A stretch of DNA of 45,791 nt, from the NCBI GenBank assembly GCA_026395995.1, contig JAPLXQ010000003.1, positions 1-45,791 of the forward strand, in the 5' to 3' direction. Positions 31,940 to 41,015 of the stretch are shown here, piece after piece. Origin of the DNA: Candidatus Nomurabacteria bacterium (GTDB lineage Bacteria > Patescibacteriota > Minisyncoccia > Phycocordibacterales > UBA9973). Made by a program: the position numbers and the translations under genes. Every line of letters starts with the position of its first letter. Positions within the stretch are counted from its first letter, which is position 1. The notes under the pieces were generated by a model, which made no database searches, was not told the DNA's origin, and worked only from the letters and a program-made list of their open reading frames with translations.

Positions 31940-33304
31940 ATGATTGATGCAAAAGAACTTTGGAGAAAATGTTTAGGTGAAATAGAAAATGAAGTTTCAA
32001 AAGCTAACTTTAGTACCTGGTTCAAAAACACTTGTATTATAAAAGAGGACACAGGTGTTATTTATATTGGAGTACCAAACGAATTTGTACGAGATTGGCT
32101 TAAAAATAAATACCACAAACTAATAACTAAAACTATTACAGATTTTTATGATTCTATGCGAGCAGTAGAATATTCAATTACTAAAATTGATAGTATTCAG
32201 AAAGACATACAAATTGGAGCAGGGGATTTTACTCAACAGAATACAAACAAAGAACTTCCCTTAAAAGATCTTTATATAAACAAAGAAGACAATTTAAACC
32301 CTCGTTATAAATTTGATTCTTTTATTGTTGGACCTTTCAATGAGCTGGCTTATTCAGCTGCTCAAAATATTGTCGCCAAGCCTGGAATGAATTACAATCC
32401 ATTTTTTGTTTATGGTGGAACAGGTTTAGGAAAAACTCACTTACTCCAAGCAATAGGTAATGCTATTAAAGATAAATATCAAGATAAAAAAGTTCATTAC
32501 ATAACTCTTGAAAAATTTGCGACAGATTTAGTAAATTCTTTCCAAGCAGGGAATAATAAAGCAAATGCTTTTAAGGAAAAATATCGTAAATATGATTTAT
32601 TAATCATTGATGATATTCAATTTATTGGAAAAATGGAAAAAACTCAAGAAGAGCTTTTTCACACATTTAATACTTTCCACGAAAACAATAAGCAAATTGT
32701 TTTTTCCTCAGACAAACATCCAAACTTTATTCCAGGCCTAGAAGACAGATTGAAGTCTAGATTTTCAGCTGGAATGATAGTGGATATTTCAGAACCAGAG
32801 TATGAGTCTCGTCTAGCTATTCTTAAAGTTAAATTAAAAGAACAAGGAATAACCTTAGAAGATGAATTGGTTCAATATGTGGCTGAGGCTATTCAGGGTA
32901 ATATAAGAGAATTGGAAGGATCATTAAATACAATAATAGCTCAATTAAGACTTAAAAATAGACCTATTTCTGTAAATGAAGTAAAGAATTTAATAAAAAA
33001 CAACATTAAACCAAAGAAAAATGTAGCAATAAAAGAGATCGTAAAAATCGTAGCTGATTTTTACGATTTAGAAGAGACTGAAATATATGAAAAAACAAGA
33101 AGAAAAGAAATAGTAAGAGCAAGACAAATCGTTATGTATCTTTTAAGAGAAGATTTTAATATATCTTATCCATTAATAGGTCAAAAACTTGGAGGTAAGG
33201 ACCATACGACAGTAATTCATTCACATTTAAAAATAAAAACTGATTTAAAAAATGATCCTGGTTTAATTCAAGATTTAGATCAAATTAGAATTTTATTTAA
33301 ATAG
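31940..33304 (+). CDS. dnaA: Chromosomal replication initiator DnaA
   Basis: 454 residues, full length. Domain I (about 1-80, ELWRKCLGEIENEVSKANFSTWF), a short linker, an AAA+ domain with Walker A GGTGLGKTHLL (about 158-168), Walker B LLIIDDIQF (about 220-228) and sensor/arginine region FSSDKHPNFIPGLEDRLKSRF, and domain IV with the DNA-binding signature GGKDHTTVIHSHLKI (about 416-430). It opens the origin and loads the replication machinery. Ends with TAG. Neighbours (rpmH divergent, dnaN downstream) are the classic arrangement. Confidence 0.98.
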   Translation: MIDAKELWRKCLGEIENEVSKANFSTWFKNTCIIKEDTGVIYIGVPNEFVRDWLKNKYHKLITKTITDFYDSMRAVEYSITKIDSIQKDIQIGAGDFTQQNTNKELPLKDLYINKEDNLNPRYKFDSFIVGPFNELAYSAAQNIVAKPGMNYNPFFVYGGTGLGKTHLLQAIGNAIKDKYQDKKVHYITLEKFATDLVNSFQAGNNKANAFKEKYRKYDLLIIDDIQFIGKMEKTQEELFHTFNTFHENNKQIVFSSDKHPNFIPGLEDRLKSRFSAGMIVDISEPEYESRLAILKVKLKEQGITLEDELVQYVAEAIQGNIRELEGSLNTIIAQLRLKNRPISVNEVKNLIKNNIKPKKNVAIKEIVKIVADFYDLEETEIYEKTRRKEIVRARQIVMYLLREDFNISYPLIGQKLGGKDHTTVIHSHLKIKTDLKNDPGLIQDLDQIRILFK

Positions 33305-33555
33305 TTTAAAAAGCTGTGGAAAAGAAATGTAAAACATTATAATAATAAATTAATAAACAAATTTAGCTACTGAATAAAATGTTAATAAAAATTGTTTAAA
33401 AAGAAATTATGTGGATAAGTTAAAGATTATTAAAAAGAAATTAAATTACAATTATCAAAAATAAGTTGATTACATAAATACAAAATATACTTATCCACTT
33501 ATCCACCTGTATAGTAGTAATAATAAATTATATATATAAAATAAATAAAAATACC
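33305..33555. other. Putative oriC between dnaA and dnaN
   Basis: 251 bp of very AT-rich DNA without a gene. DnaA-box matches: TGTGGAAAA at 33315-33323 (one mismatch), TGTGGATAA at 33410-33418 (perfect, reverse), TTATCCACT at 33491-33499 and TTATCCACC at 33499-33507 (overlapping by one base, one mismatch each). A run of A/T-only sequence (33509-33545) could be the unwinding element. It may equally control dnaN. Confidence 0.65.
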
Positions 33556-34653
33556 ATGAAATTAGAAATCAATATTGAAAAAATTAAAAACGCAATAAAT
33601 CTTTCAGAGAAGATTACAGGTAAAAATTTAACTCTACCGATTTTGTCTTCAATTCTTTTTATAGCTTCAGGCAAGTCATTAAAACTTCGTGCTACAAACC
33701 TTAGTGTGGGTGTTGAAATAGAAATTCCTGCAAAAATAGAGAGAGAAGGTGTAGTGGCTATTTCTGGATCTATTCTTTCTGGTGTTTTTTCAAATATTAT
33801 TCAAAATGAAAATGTTATTTTAAACGAAGAAGATGGAAATATTATTATTCAAACAAAGAAAAGTAAAATAAAATTAAAATGTCAGCCATATGAAGATTTT
33901 CCGACAATTCCACAAGTCGAAGGTCAAAGTTTTAATATTGATTCAAAAAAGTTAGTCGATGGCATTAAATCTGTCTATTATAGTTCAGCTGTTTCTGATA
34001 TTAAGCCTGAAATTTCAAGTGTTTATATTTATTCAAATGATGAAGATTTAATCTTTGTTTCTACTGATTCTTTTCGTTTAGCTGAGAAAAAAATAAAAAT
34101 AAAAGATTTACCTGAAATAGGTGGAATTTTAATACCTTTTAAAAATATTCCCGAAATTCTTCGTATTTTTGGAGATAATACTGGAGATATAAAGGTTTGT
34201 TTTAATAAAAATCAAATATCTATGTCCATGGATGGTATCTATTTTACTTCTAGAGTAATTGATGGAGTTTTTCCTGATTATCGCCAAATAATGCCAAAAG
34301 AAAATAAAACTGAAGCTGTGGTTTTGAAACAAGACTTACTGAATGCTTTAAAACTCTCAAATATCTTTTCTGATAAATTTAATCAATTAAATCTTTCTAT
34401 TAAACCAAAAGAAAAAATATTTGAAATATATTCTCAAAATTCAAATGTTGGTGAAAATAAAACAGGACTAGATGCAGCACTGACAGGGGAGGATGTAGAA
34501 CTCTCTTTTAATTATAAATACTTTCTTGATTGTCTAAGCTCTGTAAATGCCGATAGTATGGTTTTAAGATTAAATGAATCAAATCGTCCAATGGTCATCT
34601 CTGGAGTGTCTGACGGGTCATTTACGTATCTTATAATGCCAATGAATAGGTAA
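33556..34653 (+). CDS. dnaN: DNA polymerase III beta subunit (sliding clamp)
   Basis: 365 residues, the normal length. The clamp tethers polymerase III to DNA. Visible patterns are LPILSSILFIASGKSLKLRATNL near the start, FPTIPQ, the middle-domain motif FVSTDSFRLAEKK, the segment VIDGVFPDYRQIMP, and the C-terminal YLIMPMNR with the family's usual MP[MI]R-like ending. No clear promoter; transcription may read through the oriC gap. Confidence 0.97.
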   Translation: MKLEINIEKIKNAINLSEKITGKNLTLPILSSILFIASGKSLKLRATNLSVGVEIEIPAKIEREGVVAISGSILSGVFSNIIQNENVILNEEDGNIIIQTKKSKIKLKCQPYEDFPTIPQVEGQSFNIDSKKLVDGIKSVYYSSAVSDIKPEISSVYIYSNDEDLIFVSTDSFRLAEKKIKIKDLPEIGGILIPFKNIPEILRIFGDNTGDIKVCFNKNQISMSMDGIYFTSRVIDGVFPDYRQIMPKENKTEAVVLKQDLLNALKLSNIFSDKFNQLNLSIKPKEKIFEIYSQNSNVGENKTGLDAALTGEDVELSFNYKYFLDCLSSVNADSMVLRLNESNRPMVISGVSDGSFTYLIMPMNR

Positions 34654-34661
34654 ACACTCAA

Positions 34662-34919
34662 ATGATTGAACTAAAAGATCTTCTTGGTAAATATAATGAT
34701 CTATTCTTTTCAGGAAGTTTTAAAAAAGATACTATTCGCACAATTATTTCTGAAGAAATAGGATTTGAAATAAAATCAGAAGATATAGAAATAAAAAATG
34801 GAACTGTCCAGCTCAATATAAAACCTATCTATAAAAACGAGATTTTTATGAAACAGGAAAAAATTCTTGCCAAACTTACTGAAAACCTCGGCAAAAAAGC
34901 CCCACAAGATATAAGGTAA
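34662..34919 (+). CDS. Short DciA/DUF721-like protein
   Basis: 85 residues. The C-terminal half (NGTVQLNIKPIYKNEIFMKQEKILAKLTENLGKK) matches the pattern of the DUF721/DciA domain, which in many bacteria acts at loading of the replicative helicase DnaB. It is shorter than typical DciA (100-180 residues). Its location 8 nt after dnaN fits a replication role. It meets the penicillin-binding protein gene tail to tail with one base between stop codons and no terminator. Assignment is tentative. Confidence 0.6.
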   Translation: MIELKDLLGKYNDLFFSGSFKKDTIRTIISEEIGFEIKSEDIEIKNGTVQLNIKPIYKNEIFMKQEKILAKLTENLGKKAPQDIR

Positions 34920-34920
34920 T

Positions 34921-37437
34921 TTATTGTATTACACTAAAATTAGAAACAGTTTCTGCGCGGTTCCAGACGGAATCATAGGAAATTAATTTTATTTCATTTG
35001 TTTGTTTTAGGTTTTCTAAATCTGACGGAGTAAATGAAAAATTAAATGGAGGTTTAATTGTTTGAATATAAATACTATTTATAAAAACATCTATTTTAGA
35101 GAGAGGATATCTACCAGTACTATTTATTTGTAAGTTTATTGGTTGAGTAGCTGGTGTAGTAATAGCTGTATTTGGGTTTATAATCGTGACTACAGGTTTA
35201 TTTGTTTCAATATGAACATCGTCTGATGATATTGGTATTTGAGAAGCGCTGACCCAAGTATAACTTGCGTGATGGTTTGCCAACCAATTTTGTACAGGAA
35301 TTTCCCAATGTTCAAATTGTGAATCGTCTGATGGGTTTACTGGTGCCGGTCCTAAAATATCATTTTTATTTACCCAATATAGTATTGAGTGAGGATTACT
35401 AATTACTTTTTCTACTTTTGTTTCTTTGGGTGTTAATATTGTTGCAAGTTTTCCAGAAATACTATCAATAAAGAAATTTTCATTTCCTTGCCATAAACCA
35501 CGAAGAACTGGTTTTACTTTTTCTGGATCTGTCTCTAAATTTGGTTTTTCAAATTTTTCACTTGGGTAAATTTTTAAAGCTTCAATAATAAACTTATTCC
35601 AAATAGGACCGGCTACAGCCGAACCTCCTTTTTTCATTGGTTTATTATCATTGTTTCCAGCCCAAACTCCGACAGCTATTGATGTCGAATATCCGACAGT
35701 CCAAGCATCCTTGTTACTATTTGTAGTTCCTGTTTTTACTGCGACATCATATCCTGGAATTTTTAAAACTGAATTAGCTCCGAATGTCGGGGTACGAGCA
35801 ACGTTGTCATTTAAAACATCTGAAATAGTCAAAGCGGTATTTTTAGGTAAAACTTCTCTTGGGTTTGGAATAGCTTCCTCTAATATTTTTCCATTACCAT
35901 CTTCTACTTTTAATACACCAATAGCCGGATTTCTGATTCCATTGTTTGCAAAAACACCATAAGCAGAAGTAATATCTAAAAGTTTTACTTCACCACCTCC
36001 GATAACGAGAGTTAATCCATAACGACTGTAGTCAGACAGGGTACTAATACCCATACTTTCAGCGGTCTTCAGTGAATCTTTCATTCCAGATAAATAAAAT
36101 AGTTTAACAGCTGGGATGTTTATCGATTGAGCGAGGGCATATCGAAGAGACATTGGTCCACGGAATTTTCCATCATAGTCATCGGGCATGTAGCAATCTT
36201 TTTGATCATGACCGGCTGTGGCTTTTCCATAAGAATTACAAGTAGTTTGGAATTCTGTCGGTACATCAAATAAAACAGTGTCAGGAGTAAAGCCTTTGTT
36301 GAAAGCATTAGCATAGATAAATGGTTTAAAAGATGATCCAGGTTGTCTACTAGCGGTGGCAATATTAAAATTGCCATCAATTTTTTTATCAAAGTAGTCT
36401 CGTGATCCGACCATAGTGAGTATTTGTCCTGTTTTTGGATCAATAGCGACAAGGGATGCATTGCTACCATTCCAGTCTTTTTCGTTTTGTAAGGCACCTT
36501 CTTTTACTATAGCCTCAGCTTTTTGTTGTAAATCATAATTTAAAGTTGTTGTCACTTTTAATCCACCATTGGCGACAAAATCTGCTCCGTATTTTTGTTC
36601 TAGATAATCTTTAATATAAAAAACAAAGTGTGGAGCTTTTATTCCTCCTGTTTGTTGAGGTAGAAAAGTCACTACTTCACCTTTTGCTTGATCATATTCT
36701 TTTTGATCTATCATTTTTACAGCTAGCATTCTTCCGAGGACGAAATTTTTTCTATCTTCTAATTTTTTTAGATTTTTTCCGTAAGGGGAAAGAGTTGTCG
36801 GTGATTGTGGAAGGGAAGCAATATAAGCAGCTTCAGCTAGATCTACATCAGAGGCGTTTTTACCAAAGTATGTCTGGCTGGCTTCTTGGACACCGTAAAT
36901 ATTACCACCATAAGGTGATTCATTTAAATATAATTCTAAGATTTTTTCTTTTGGCATTGAATTGTCTATTTTTATAGACAAGACCCATTCTTTTATTTTT
37001 CTTAAAATTGTTTTTTGGGAATTGAGTAAAGTATTTTTTACGAGTTGCTGGGTAATAGTGGAACCACCTTGAGTTTTACCTACATGGAGTGCGTTGGCTA
37101 GCACTGCACGTACAATAGAAGTAAATTTGATTCCACCGTGAGTATAAAACTCTGCATCTTCTACGGCCACTGTCGCATTTTTGATATTAATACTCATTTG
37201 ATCAAAAGGAATAATTGTTCGTTTTACATCTTGGTGAATATCATAGAGTAATGTTGCTCCTGTACGGTCATAAATCTTTGTCGAACTAATAACCTTTCTT
37301 CCATCAAAAGAGTGAAAATCAGGGATTTTAATAGTGGAAATATAAACTAAGACAATACTAAAAATAAAGATAAAAGAACCTGTCCCAAACATGAATAGGT
37401 TTTTCCAAAAGACTCTTTTTTTATGATTTTTCTTCAT
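34921..37437 (-). CDS. Class A penicillin-binding protein (GT51 + transpeptidase)
   Basis: 838 residues. It makes and cross-links peptidoglycan at the membrane. An N-terminal transmembrane helix (about 14-33) is followed by the glycosyltransferase-51 domain with VEDAEFYTHGGI (about 90-101), QGGSTITQQLVKN and ESPYGGNIYGVQEAS. The transpeptidase domain has the nucleophile motif PGSSFKPF (SxxK, about 366-373), SIN (SxN, about 434) and KTGTTNSNKD (KTG, about 563). A C-terminal beta domain (about 740-838) is Ig-like and may bind wall or be surface exposed. All catalytic motifs are present. PBP1A versus PBP1C cannot be decided. Confidence 0.95.
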   Translation of the reverse strand: MKKNHKKRVFWKNLFMFGTGSFIFIFSIVLVYISTIKIPDFHSFDGRKVISSTKIYDRTGATLLYDIHQDVKRTIIPFDQMSINIKNATVAVEDAEFYTHGGIKFTSIVRAVLANALHVGKTQGGSTITQQLVKNTLLNSQKTILRKIKEWVLSIKIDNSMPKEKILELYLNESPYGGNIYGVQEASQTYFGKNASDVDLAEAAYIASLPQSPTTLSPYGKNLKKLEDRKNFVLGRMLAVKMIDQKEYDQAKGEVVTFLPQQTGGIKAPHFVFYIKDYLEQKYGADFVANGGLKVTTTLNYDLQQKAEAIVKEGALQNEKDWNGSNASLVAIDPKTGQILTMVGSRDYFDKKIDGNFNIATASRQPGSSFKPFIYANAFNKGFTPDTVLFDVPTEFQTTCNSYGKATAGHDQKDCYMPDDYDGKFRGPMSLRYALAQSINIPAVKLFYLSGMKDSLKTAESMGISTLSDYSRYGLTLVIGGGEVKLLDITSAYGVFANNGIRNPAIGVLKVEDGNGKILEEAIPNPREVLPKNTALTISDVLNDNVARTPTFGANSVLKIPGYDVAVKTGTTNSNKDAWTVGYSTSIAVGVWAGNNDNKPMKKGGSAVAGPIWNKFIIEALKIYPSEKFEKPNLETDPEKVKPVLRGLWQGNENFFIDSISGKLATILTPKETKVEKVISNPHSILYWVNKNDILGPAPVNPSDDSQFEHWEIPVQNWLANHHASYTWVSASQIPISSDDVHIETNKPVVTIINPNTAITTPATQPINLQINSTGRYPLSKIDVFINSIYIQTIKPPFNFSFTPSDLENLKQTNEIKLISYDSVWNRAETVSNFSVIQ

Positions 37438-37478
37438 ACTTTAATCATAGCAAATTGTATGTTATTATACGAGTATAT

Positions 37479-38675
37479 ATGAAAATAATAACAGACGAAA
37501 AAAGAATAGATGAAGTTTTGAGTCGTGGTGTTCACGAAGTTTTTACTAAAGAAGAGTTAAGAAAAAAACTTCTTTCTGGCAAACAATTACATTTTAAACT
37601 TGGTACTGATGTTACAGGGTCTTTTTTGCATTTAGGCCATTCAGTTATTCATCGTAAACTTCGTGATTTTCAGGAACTTGGACACAAAGTCACTTTGATT
37701 ATTGGAGATTTTACAACACTTGTCGGTGATCATTCAGACAAAGTCGATATGCGTAAAGAAACGACACTCAAAGACGTCAAACAAATGGAAAAAGATTATC
37801 AAAATCAATTTTTCAAGACGGTACTCAAAGGTCAAACAAAAATACGACATAATTCAGAATGGCTAAAAAAATTAAATTTTAATGATGTTATTAATTTAAC
37901 AAAACAATTTACTATTTCACAAATGCTTGATCGTGAATCTTTTGTGCTTCGCTATAAGGCTGGCAAACCTATTGGTCTCGACGAATTTTTATATCCATTA
38001 ATGCAAGGCTATGATTCTGTCGCACTAAAATGCGATGTTGAACTCGGTGGAACTGATCAAACTTTTAATTTACTCGCAGGACGACATTTAATGTCTTGTT
38101 TTGGTCTTATTCCTCAGAATGCTATTGCTATGAAATTACTCGTCGGCTCTGATGGACGCCCAATGGGTAAAAGTCTAAAAAACTTTATACCAATTTCAGA
38201 TAATCCAAACGATATGTATGGACAGATAATGTCTATTGTCGACGAAGTTATGTTTGATTACTTTGAACTCGTCACTCGTATACCGATGTCTGAAATTACA
38301 ATGATGAAAAAAGAAATGCAGTCAGGTACAAATCCAATTAATTTCAAAAAGCGTTTAGCTAAAGAAGTTGTACTTTTTTATCACGGAGAGAAAAAGGCCA
38401 ATGAAGCTGAAGAAAATTTTATTAATACTTTTTCCAAAAAAGAAATTCCAGATAAGATGGAGGAAATAAATGGTAGTAAAGGAGAAAATTTGGTAGATAT
38501 TTTAGTTTCAAAAAAAGTTTTAATTTCAAAAGGTGAATGGCGTAGACTGGTAGAGCAAAATGCTATTCATGATTTAGAGAATGATACGAGAATTATAGAT
38601 GTGAATTTAAAATTAGAAAAAAATTTAACTTTGAAAATCGGCAAGAAAAGATTTGTAAAAATATTAATTAAATAA
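37479..38675 (+). CDS. tyrS: Tyrosyl-tRNA synthetase
   Basis: 398 residues. Class Ic synthetase that charges tRNA-Tyr. HIGH-type motif FLHLGHSVIHRKL (about 48-60), tyrosine-binding GGTDQTFNLLAGR (about 190-202), and the KMSKS-type loop MGKSLKNFI (about 229-237; here with Gly-Lys-Ser). An S4 RNA-binding domain is at the C-terminus (VDILVSKKVLISKGEWRRLV). The frame opens at 37455, but the start at 37479 (MKIITDEKR) is preferred because of family length. It ends inside a 48-bp perfect palindrome. Confidence 0.93.
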   Translation: MKIITDEKRIDEVLSRGVHEVFTKEELRKKLLSGKQLHFKLGTDVTGSFLHLGHSVIHRKLRDFQELGHKVTLIIGDFTTLVGDHSDKVDMRKETTLKDVKQMEKDYQNQFFKTVLKGQTKIRHNSEWLKKLNFNDVINLTKQFTISQMLDRESFVLRYKAGKPIGLDEFLYPLMQGYDSVALKCDVELGGTDQTFNLLAGRHLMSCFGLIPQNAIAMKLLVGSDGRPMGKSLKNFIPISDNPNDMYGQIMSIVDEVMFDYFELVTRIPMSEITMMKKEMQSGTNPINFKKRLAKEVVLFYHGEKKANEAEENFINTFSKKEIPDKMEEINGSKGENLVDILVSKKVLISKGEWRRLVEQNAIHDLENDTRIIDVNLKLEKNLTLKIGKKRFVKILIK

Positions 38676-38718
38676 AATAAAAAATCGTCGCTCATGAGCG
38701 ACGATTTTTTATTTTATT
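38671..38718. terminator. 48-bp perfect palindrome, shared terminator
   Basis: Both arms are 24 nt and perfectly complementary with no spacer (centre between 38694 and 38695, core TCGTCGCTCATGAGCGACGA, flanked by A- and T-tracts). It contains the stop codon of tyrS (38673-38675) and, at the mirror position, that of the small acidic protein (38714-38716). The T-tract on each strand makes it a bidirectional terminator. Confidence 0.9.
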
Positions 38719-38857
38719 CTTCTACTTCTTCATGAAACCCATGACCCAAGATAGGATCTTCAACGTCTAAGTCAGCGACTTCCAAGGCATCTGGTTCTTC
38801 ATCTAGATCTGGTAGACCAAAATTTCCTTCTTTTACTTCTTCATCTTCATAATCCAT
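38714..38857 (-). CDS. Small acidic protein
   Basis: 47 residues, starting MDYEDEEVKEGNFGLPDLDE and ending FHEEVEE. About 40 percent Asp/Glu, no membrane segment. No family recognised. Support comes from its tail-to-tail layout with tyrS across a symmetrical terminator and from a reading frame that fills the gap exactly. It could be a short acidic RNA-mimic or RNA-polymerase-associated protein, but nothing shows this. Confidence 0.6.
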   Translation of the reverse strand: MDYEDEEVKEGNFGLPDLDEEPDALEVADLDVEDPILGHGFHEEVEE

Positions 38858-38954
38858 ATATACTTTTACTTTTTATTTTTTAAAAACGACCTTGATAATA
38901 AATTAATTATTTAATTTCTTTATTTTATATCAAATCCAGTTTACTTCCGCAATC

Positions 38955-39446
38955 TTATTTCTTATAAACTGTGGATAAGTGTGCATGGCCTGTGATGGCT
39001 ATCGCTATCGCATCTAGCTCATCGTCACTTTTTTTAGAATTATCTATGTCTACAAGCATTTTTACCATACGCATTACTTGCTCTTTATCTGCTTTACCAT
39101 ATCCAGTCGTCGCTATTTTTATCTGTGGTGGGCTCGCTTCGAAAATTTTGAGTCCTGCTTTGACAGCTTCATATATCACTACTCCACGTGCTTCGGCGAC
39201 ATGCATCACAGTTTTTTGGTTAGTAGTTAAAAAAAGTGTCTCAATAGCCAATACATCTGGCTTGTATTTTTTTATTACTTTTTGCACTTCTTCGCCGAGC
39301 AACTTTAATCTTTCTGCAAATTCCAATTTCGCTGAAGTTTTGAAACACTCAGAAAAAATAACCTGCTCGCGTTTGTCACCAGTATTTTTTTCTAATACTG
39401 CTACTCCCAATCTTTCAAACCCTGGATCAATTCCTAAAATTATCAT
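38955..39446 (-). CDS. ruvC: Holliday junction resolvase RuvC
   Basis: 163 residues, the full family length. It cleaves Holliday junctions. MIILGIDPGFERLG carries catalytic Asp7, VLAIETLFL holds the catalytic Glu (about 68), and KSDDELDAIAIAITGH the C-terminal Asp pair (about 138-141). A -10 box TATAAT (39458-39453) lies 6 nt before the ATG. It precedes nothing from the RuvAB complex except ruvB two genes away; no ruvA is in the window. Confidence 0.95.
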   Translation of the reverse strand: MIILGIDPGFERLGVAVLEKNTGDKREQVIFSECFKTSAKLEFAERLKLLGEEVQKVIKKYKPDVLAIETLFLTTNQKTVMHVAEARGVVIYEAVKAGLKIFEASPPQIKIATTGYGKADKEQVMRMVKMLVDIDNSKKSDDELDAIAIAITGHAHLSTVYKK

Positions 39447-39473
39447 AAGTTAATTATAACAGATAGAGATGAC

Positions 39474-40013
39474 CTACTCGGCGTTTGTAAAAACTTCTTG
39501 CACGTCGTCATAATTTTCTAATTCGTCGATGATTGTTTGTAATAGAGTCGCATCTTCTTCGGAATTGATTTCAGTTAGCATATTTGGTTTCCAAACTAAA
39601 CCTTCAGGTGATAGCTCTTTTGTGAAGCTCCATACTACAGATCCGATACCTCCTAATGCGAATCCATGCTTCGTCATTATATGGCGGATGTCTTGTGCTG
39701 AACGATTTTTACTATCAGTGAGAACTTCGATAATAATTCCTACACCTGCAGGGCCGTATGCTTCATATGTAATAGTTTCCATTTGTGCTGATGGTTCACT
39801 CGCTTTCTTTATAGCTCTGTCTACGTTGTCAGTAGGGAGGCCTTCTCGTTTTGCTTTCAATATTGCCGCTTTAAGTCCCGGCGCCTCTCTATTACCTCCG
39901 CAGTTTTTTGCTTCGGCTGTGAGTAAGCGCACCATTTTAGTAAAGATTTTATGCGTATCTTTACCATTCGCCTCTTTTTTCATTTTATTTTTTACCCACT
40001 GTGAATGACTCAT
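39474..40013 (-). CDS. YebC/PmpR family protein, short form
   Basis: 179 residues against about 240 in most of the family. YebC proteins bind DNA or act as translation factors that relieve ribosome stalling. The N-terminal domains are clear: HSQWVKNKMKKEANGKDTHKIFTKMVR, the Gly-rich CGGN..LKAAILKAKREGLPTDNVDRAIKK, and YEAYGPAGVGIIIEVLTDSKNRSAQDIR. After GSVVWSF the usual middle domain of about 60 residues is missing; the protein jumps to TLLQTIIDELENYDDVQEVFTN, the family's C-terminal helix. No frameshift is seen in the DNA, so the short form seems real. It lies 5 nt after ruvB in a ruvB-yebC run. Confidence 0.9.
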   Translation of the reverse strand: MSHSQWVKNKMKKEANGKDTHKIFTKMVRLLTAEAKNCGGNREAPGLKAAILKAKREGLPTDNVDRAIKKASEPSAQMETITYEAYGPAGVGIIIEVLTDSKNRSAQDIRHIMTKHGFALGGIGSVVWSFTKELSPEGLVWKPNMLTEINSEEDATLLQTIIDELENYDDVQEVFTNAE

Positions 40014-40018
40014 GTTTT

Positions 40019-41011
40019 TTATTTCATTTCAAATCCTAAATGCTCATAGGCTTTGTGGGTAGCAGTGCGTCCACGAGCTGTGCGTTCGAGGAGGCCGAGC
40101 TGGATCATATATGGTTCGATGACTTCTTCGATAGTTGCTTCTTCTTCAGACGTTGCAGCAGCGAGAGTTTTTAATCCGACTGGTCCACCATTAAATTTTT
40201 CAATAATTATTTCAAGTATTTTTCTATCAGCAGAGTTTAGTCCTATTTCATCTACTTCTAGAAGTGCTAAAGCCTTCTTCACAGTTTCCTTATCAAATTT
40301 ATTCTTATGAACCTGTGCGAAGTCACGACAGCGTTTCAAAAAGTAATTTGCAGTGCGGGGAGTAAAGCGTGAGCGCTTTGCTATTTCTTCCATGGCTTCT
40401 TCGTCGACTTCAATATTTAAAATTTTTGCAGAGCGGAGGAGGATTTGTTTTATTTCTTCTTCACTATAAAATTCCATACGGAAAGTTCCTCCAGAGAAAC
40501 GAGAGCGGAGTGGGGAAGAGATGAGCGCCATACGAGTCGTCGCAGCTATGAGTGTGAATGGTGGTAGGTCAAGCTGTATTGTACGAGCAGATGGGCCTTT
40601 ACCGATAATGATATCGAGCACGCCGGATTCCATAGCAGGATAGAGGACTTCCTCGATCATTTTATTAAGTCTGTGGATTTCATCTATAAAAATAATATCT
40701 CCAGGGGCGAGGTTTGTCAGAATACTCGCTAGATCACCGACTTTTTCAATAGCAGGACCGGAAGTTATCTTCATTTGGCGTCCAGATTCTTTGGCGATAA
40801 GGTGGGCGAGGGTAGTTTTACCCAATCCTGGTGGGCCATAGAAAAGGATGTGTTCAGGAATGTGTCCGCGTTCTTCAGCTGCACCCAAAAGGATTTTTAA
40901 ATTATCTTTTATTACTTTTTGGCCAATATAGTCATCCCAGGTCGAAGGACGCAAAGTTTGGTCTAGGTGGCTTTCGTCCTTATTTATATTGGTTTTTGAA
41001 TCTTGGGACAT
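40019..41011 (-). CDS. ruvB: Holliday junction branch migration ATPase RuvB
   Basis: 330 residues, full length. It drives branch migration with RuvA. LRPSTWDDYIGQKVIKDNL near the start, Walker A GPPGLGKTTLAHL (about 60-72), Walker B IIFIDEIHRLNK (about 112-123), sensor 1 LIAATTRMAL, arginine-finger region SPLRSRFS, and the C-terminal winged helix with EEVIEPYMIQLGLLERTARGR. It has its own promoter at 41016-41044 and is followed closely by yebC. Confidence 0.97.
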   Translation of the reverse strand: MSQDSKTNINKDESHLDQTLRPSTWDDYIGQKVIKDNLKILLGAAEERGHIPEHILFYGPPGLGKTTLAHLIAKESGRQMKITSGPAIEKVGDLASILTNLAPGDIIFIDEIHRLNKMIEEVLYPAMESGVLDIIIGKGPSARTIQLDLPPFTLIAATTRMALISSPLRSRFSGGTFRMEFYSEEEIKQILLRSAKILNIEVDEEAMEEIAKRSRFTPRTANYFLKRCRDFAQVHKNKFDKETVKKALALLEVDEIGLNSADRKILEIIIEKFNGGPVGLKTLAAATSEEEATIEEVIEPYMIQLGLLERTARGRTATHKAYEHLGFEMK

Positions 41012-41015
41012 AATT

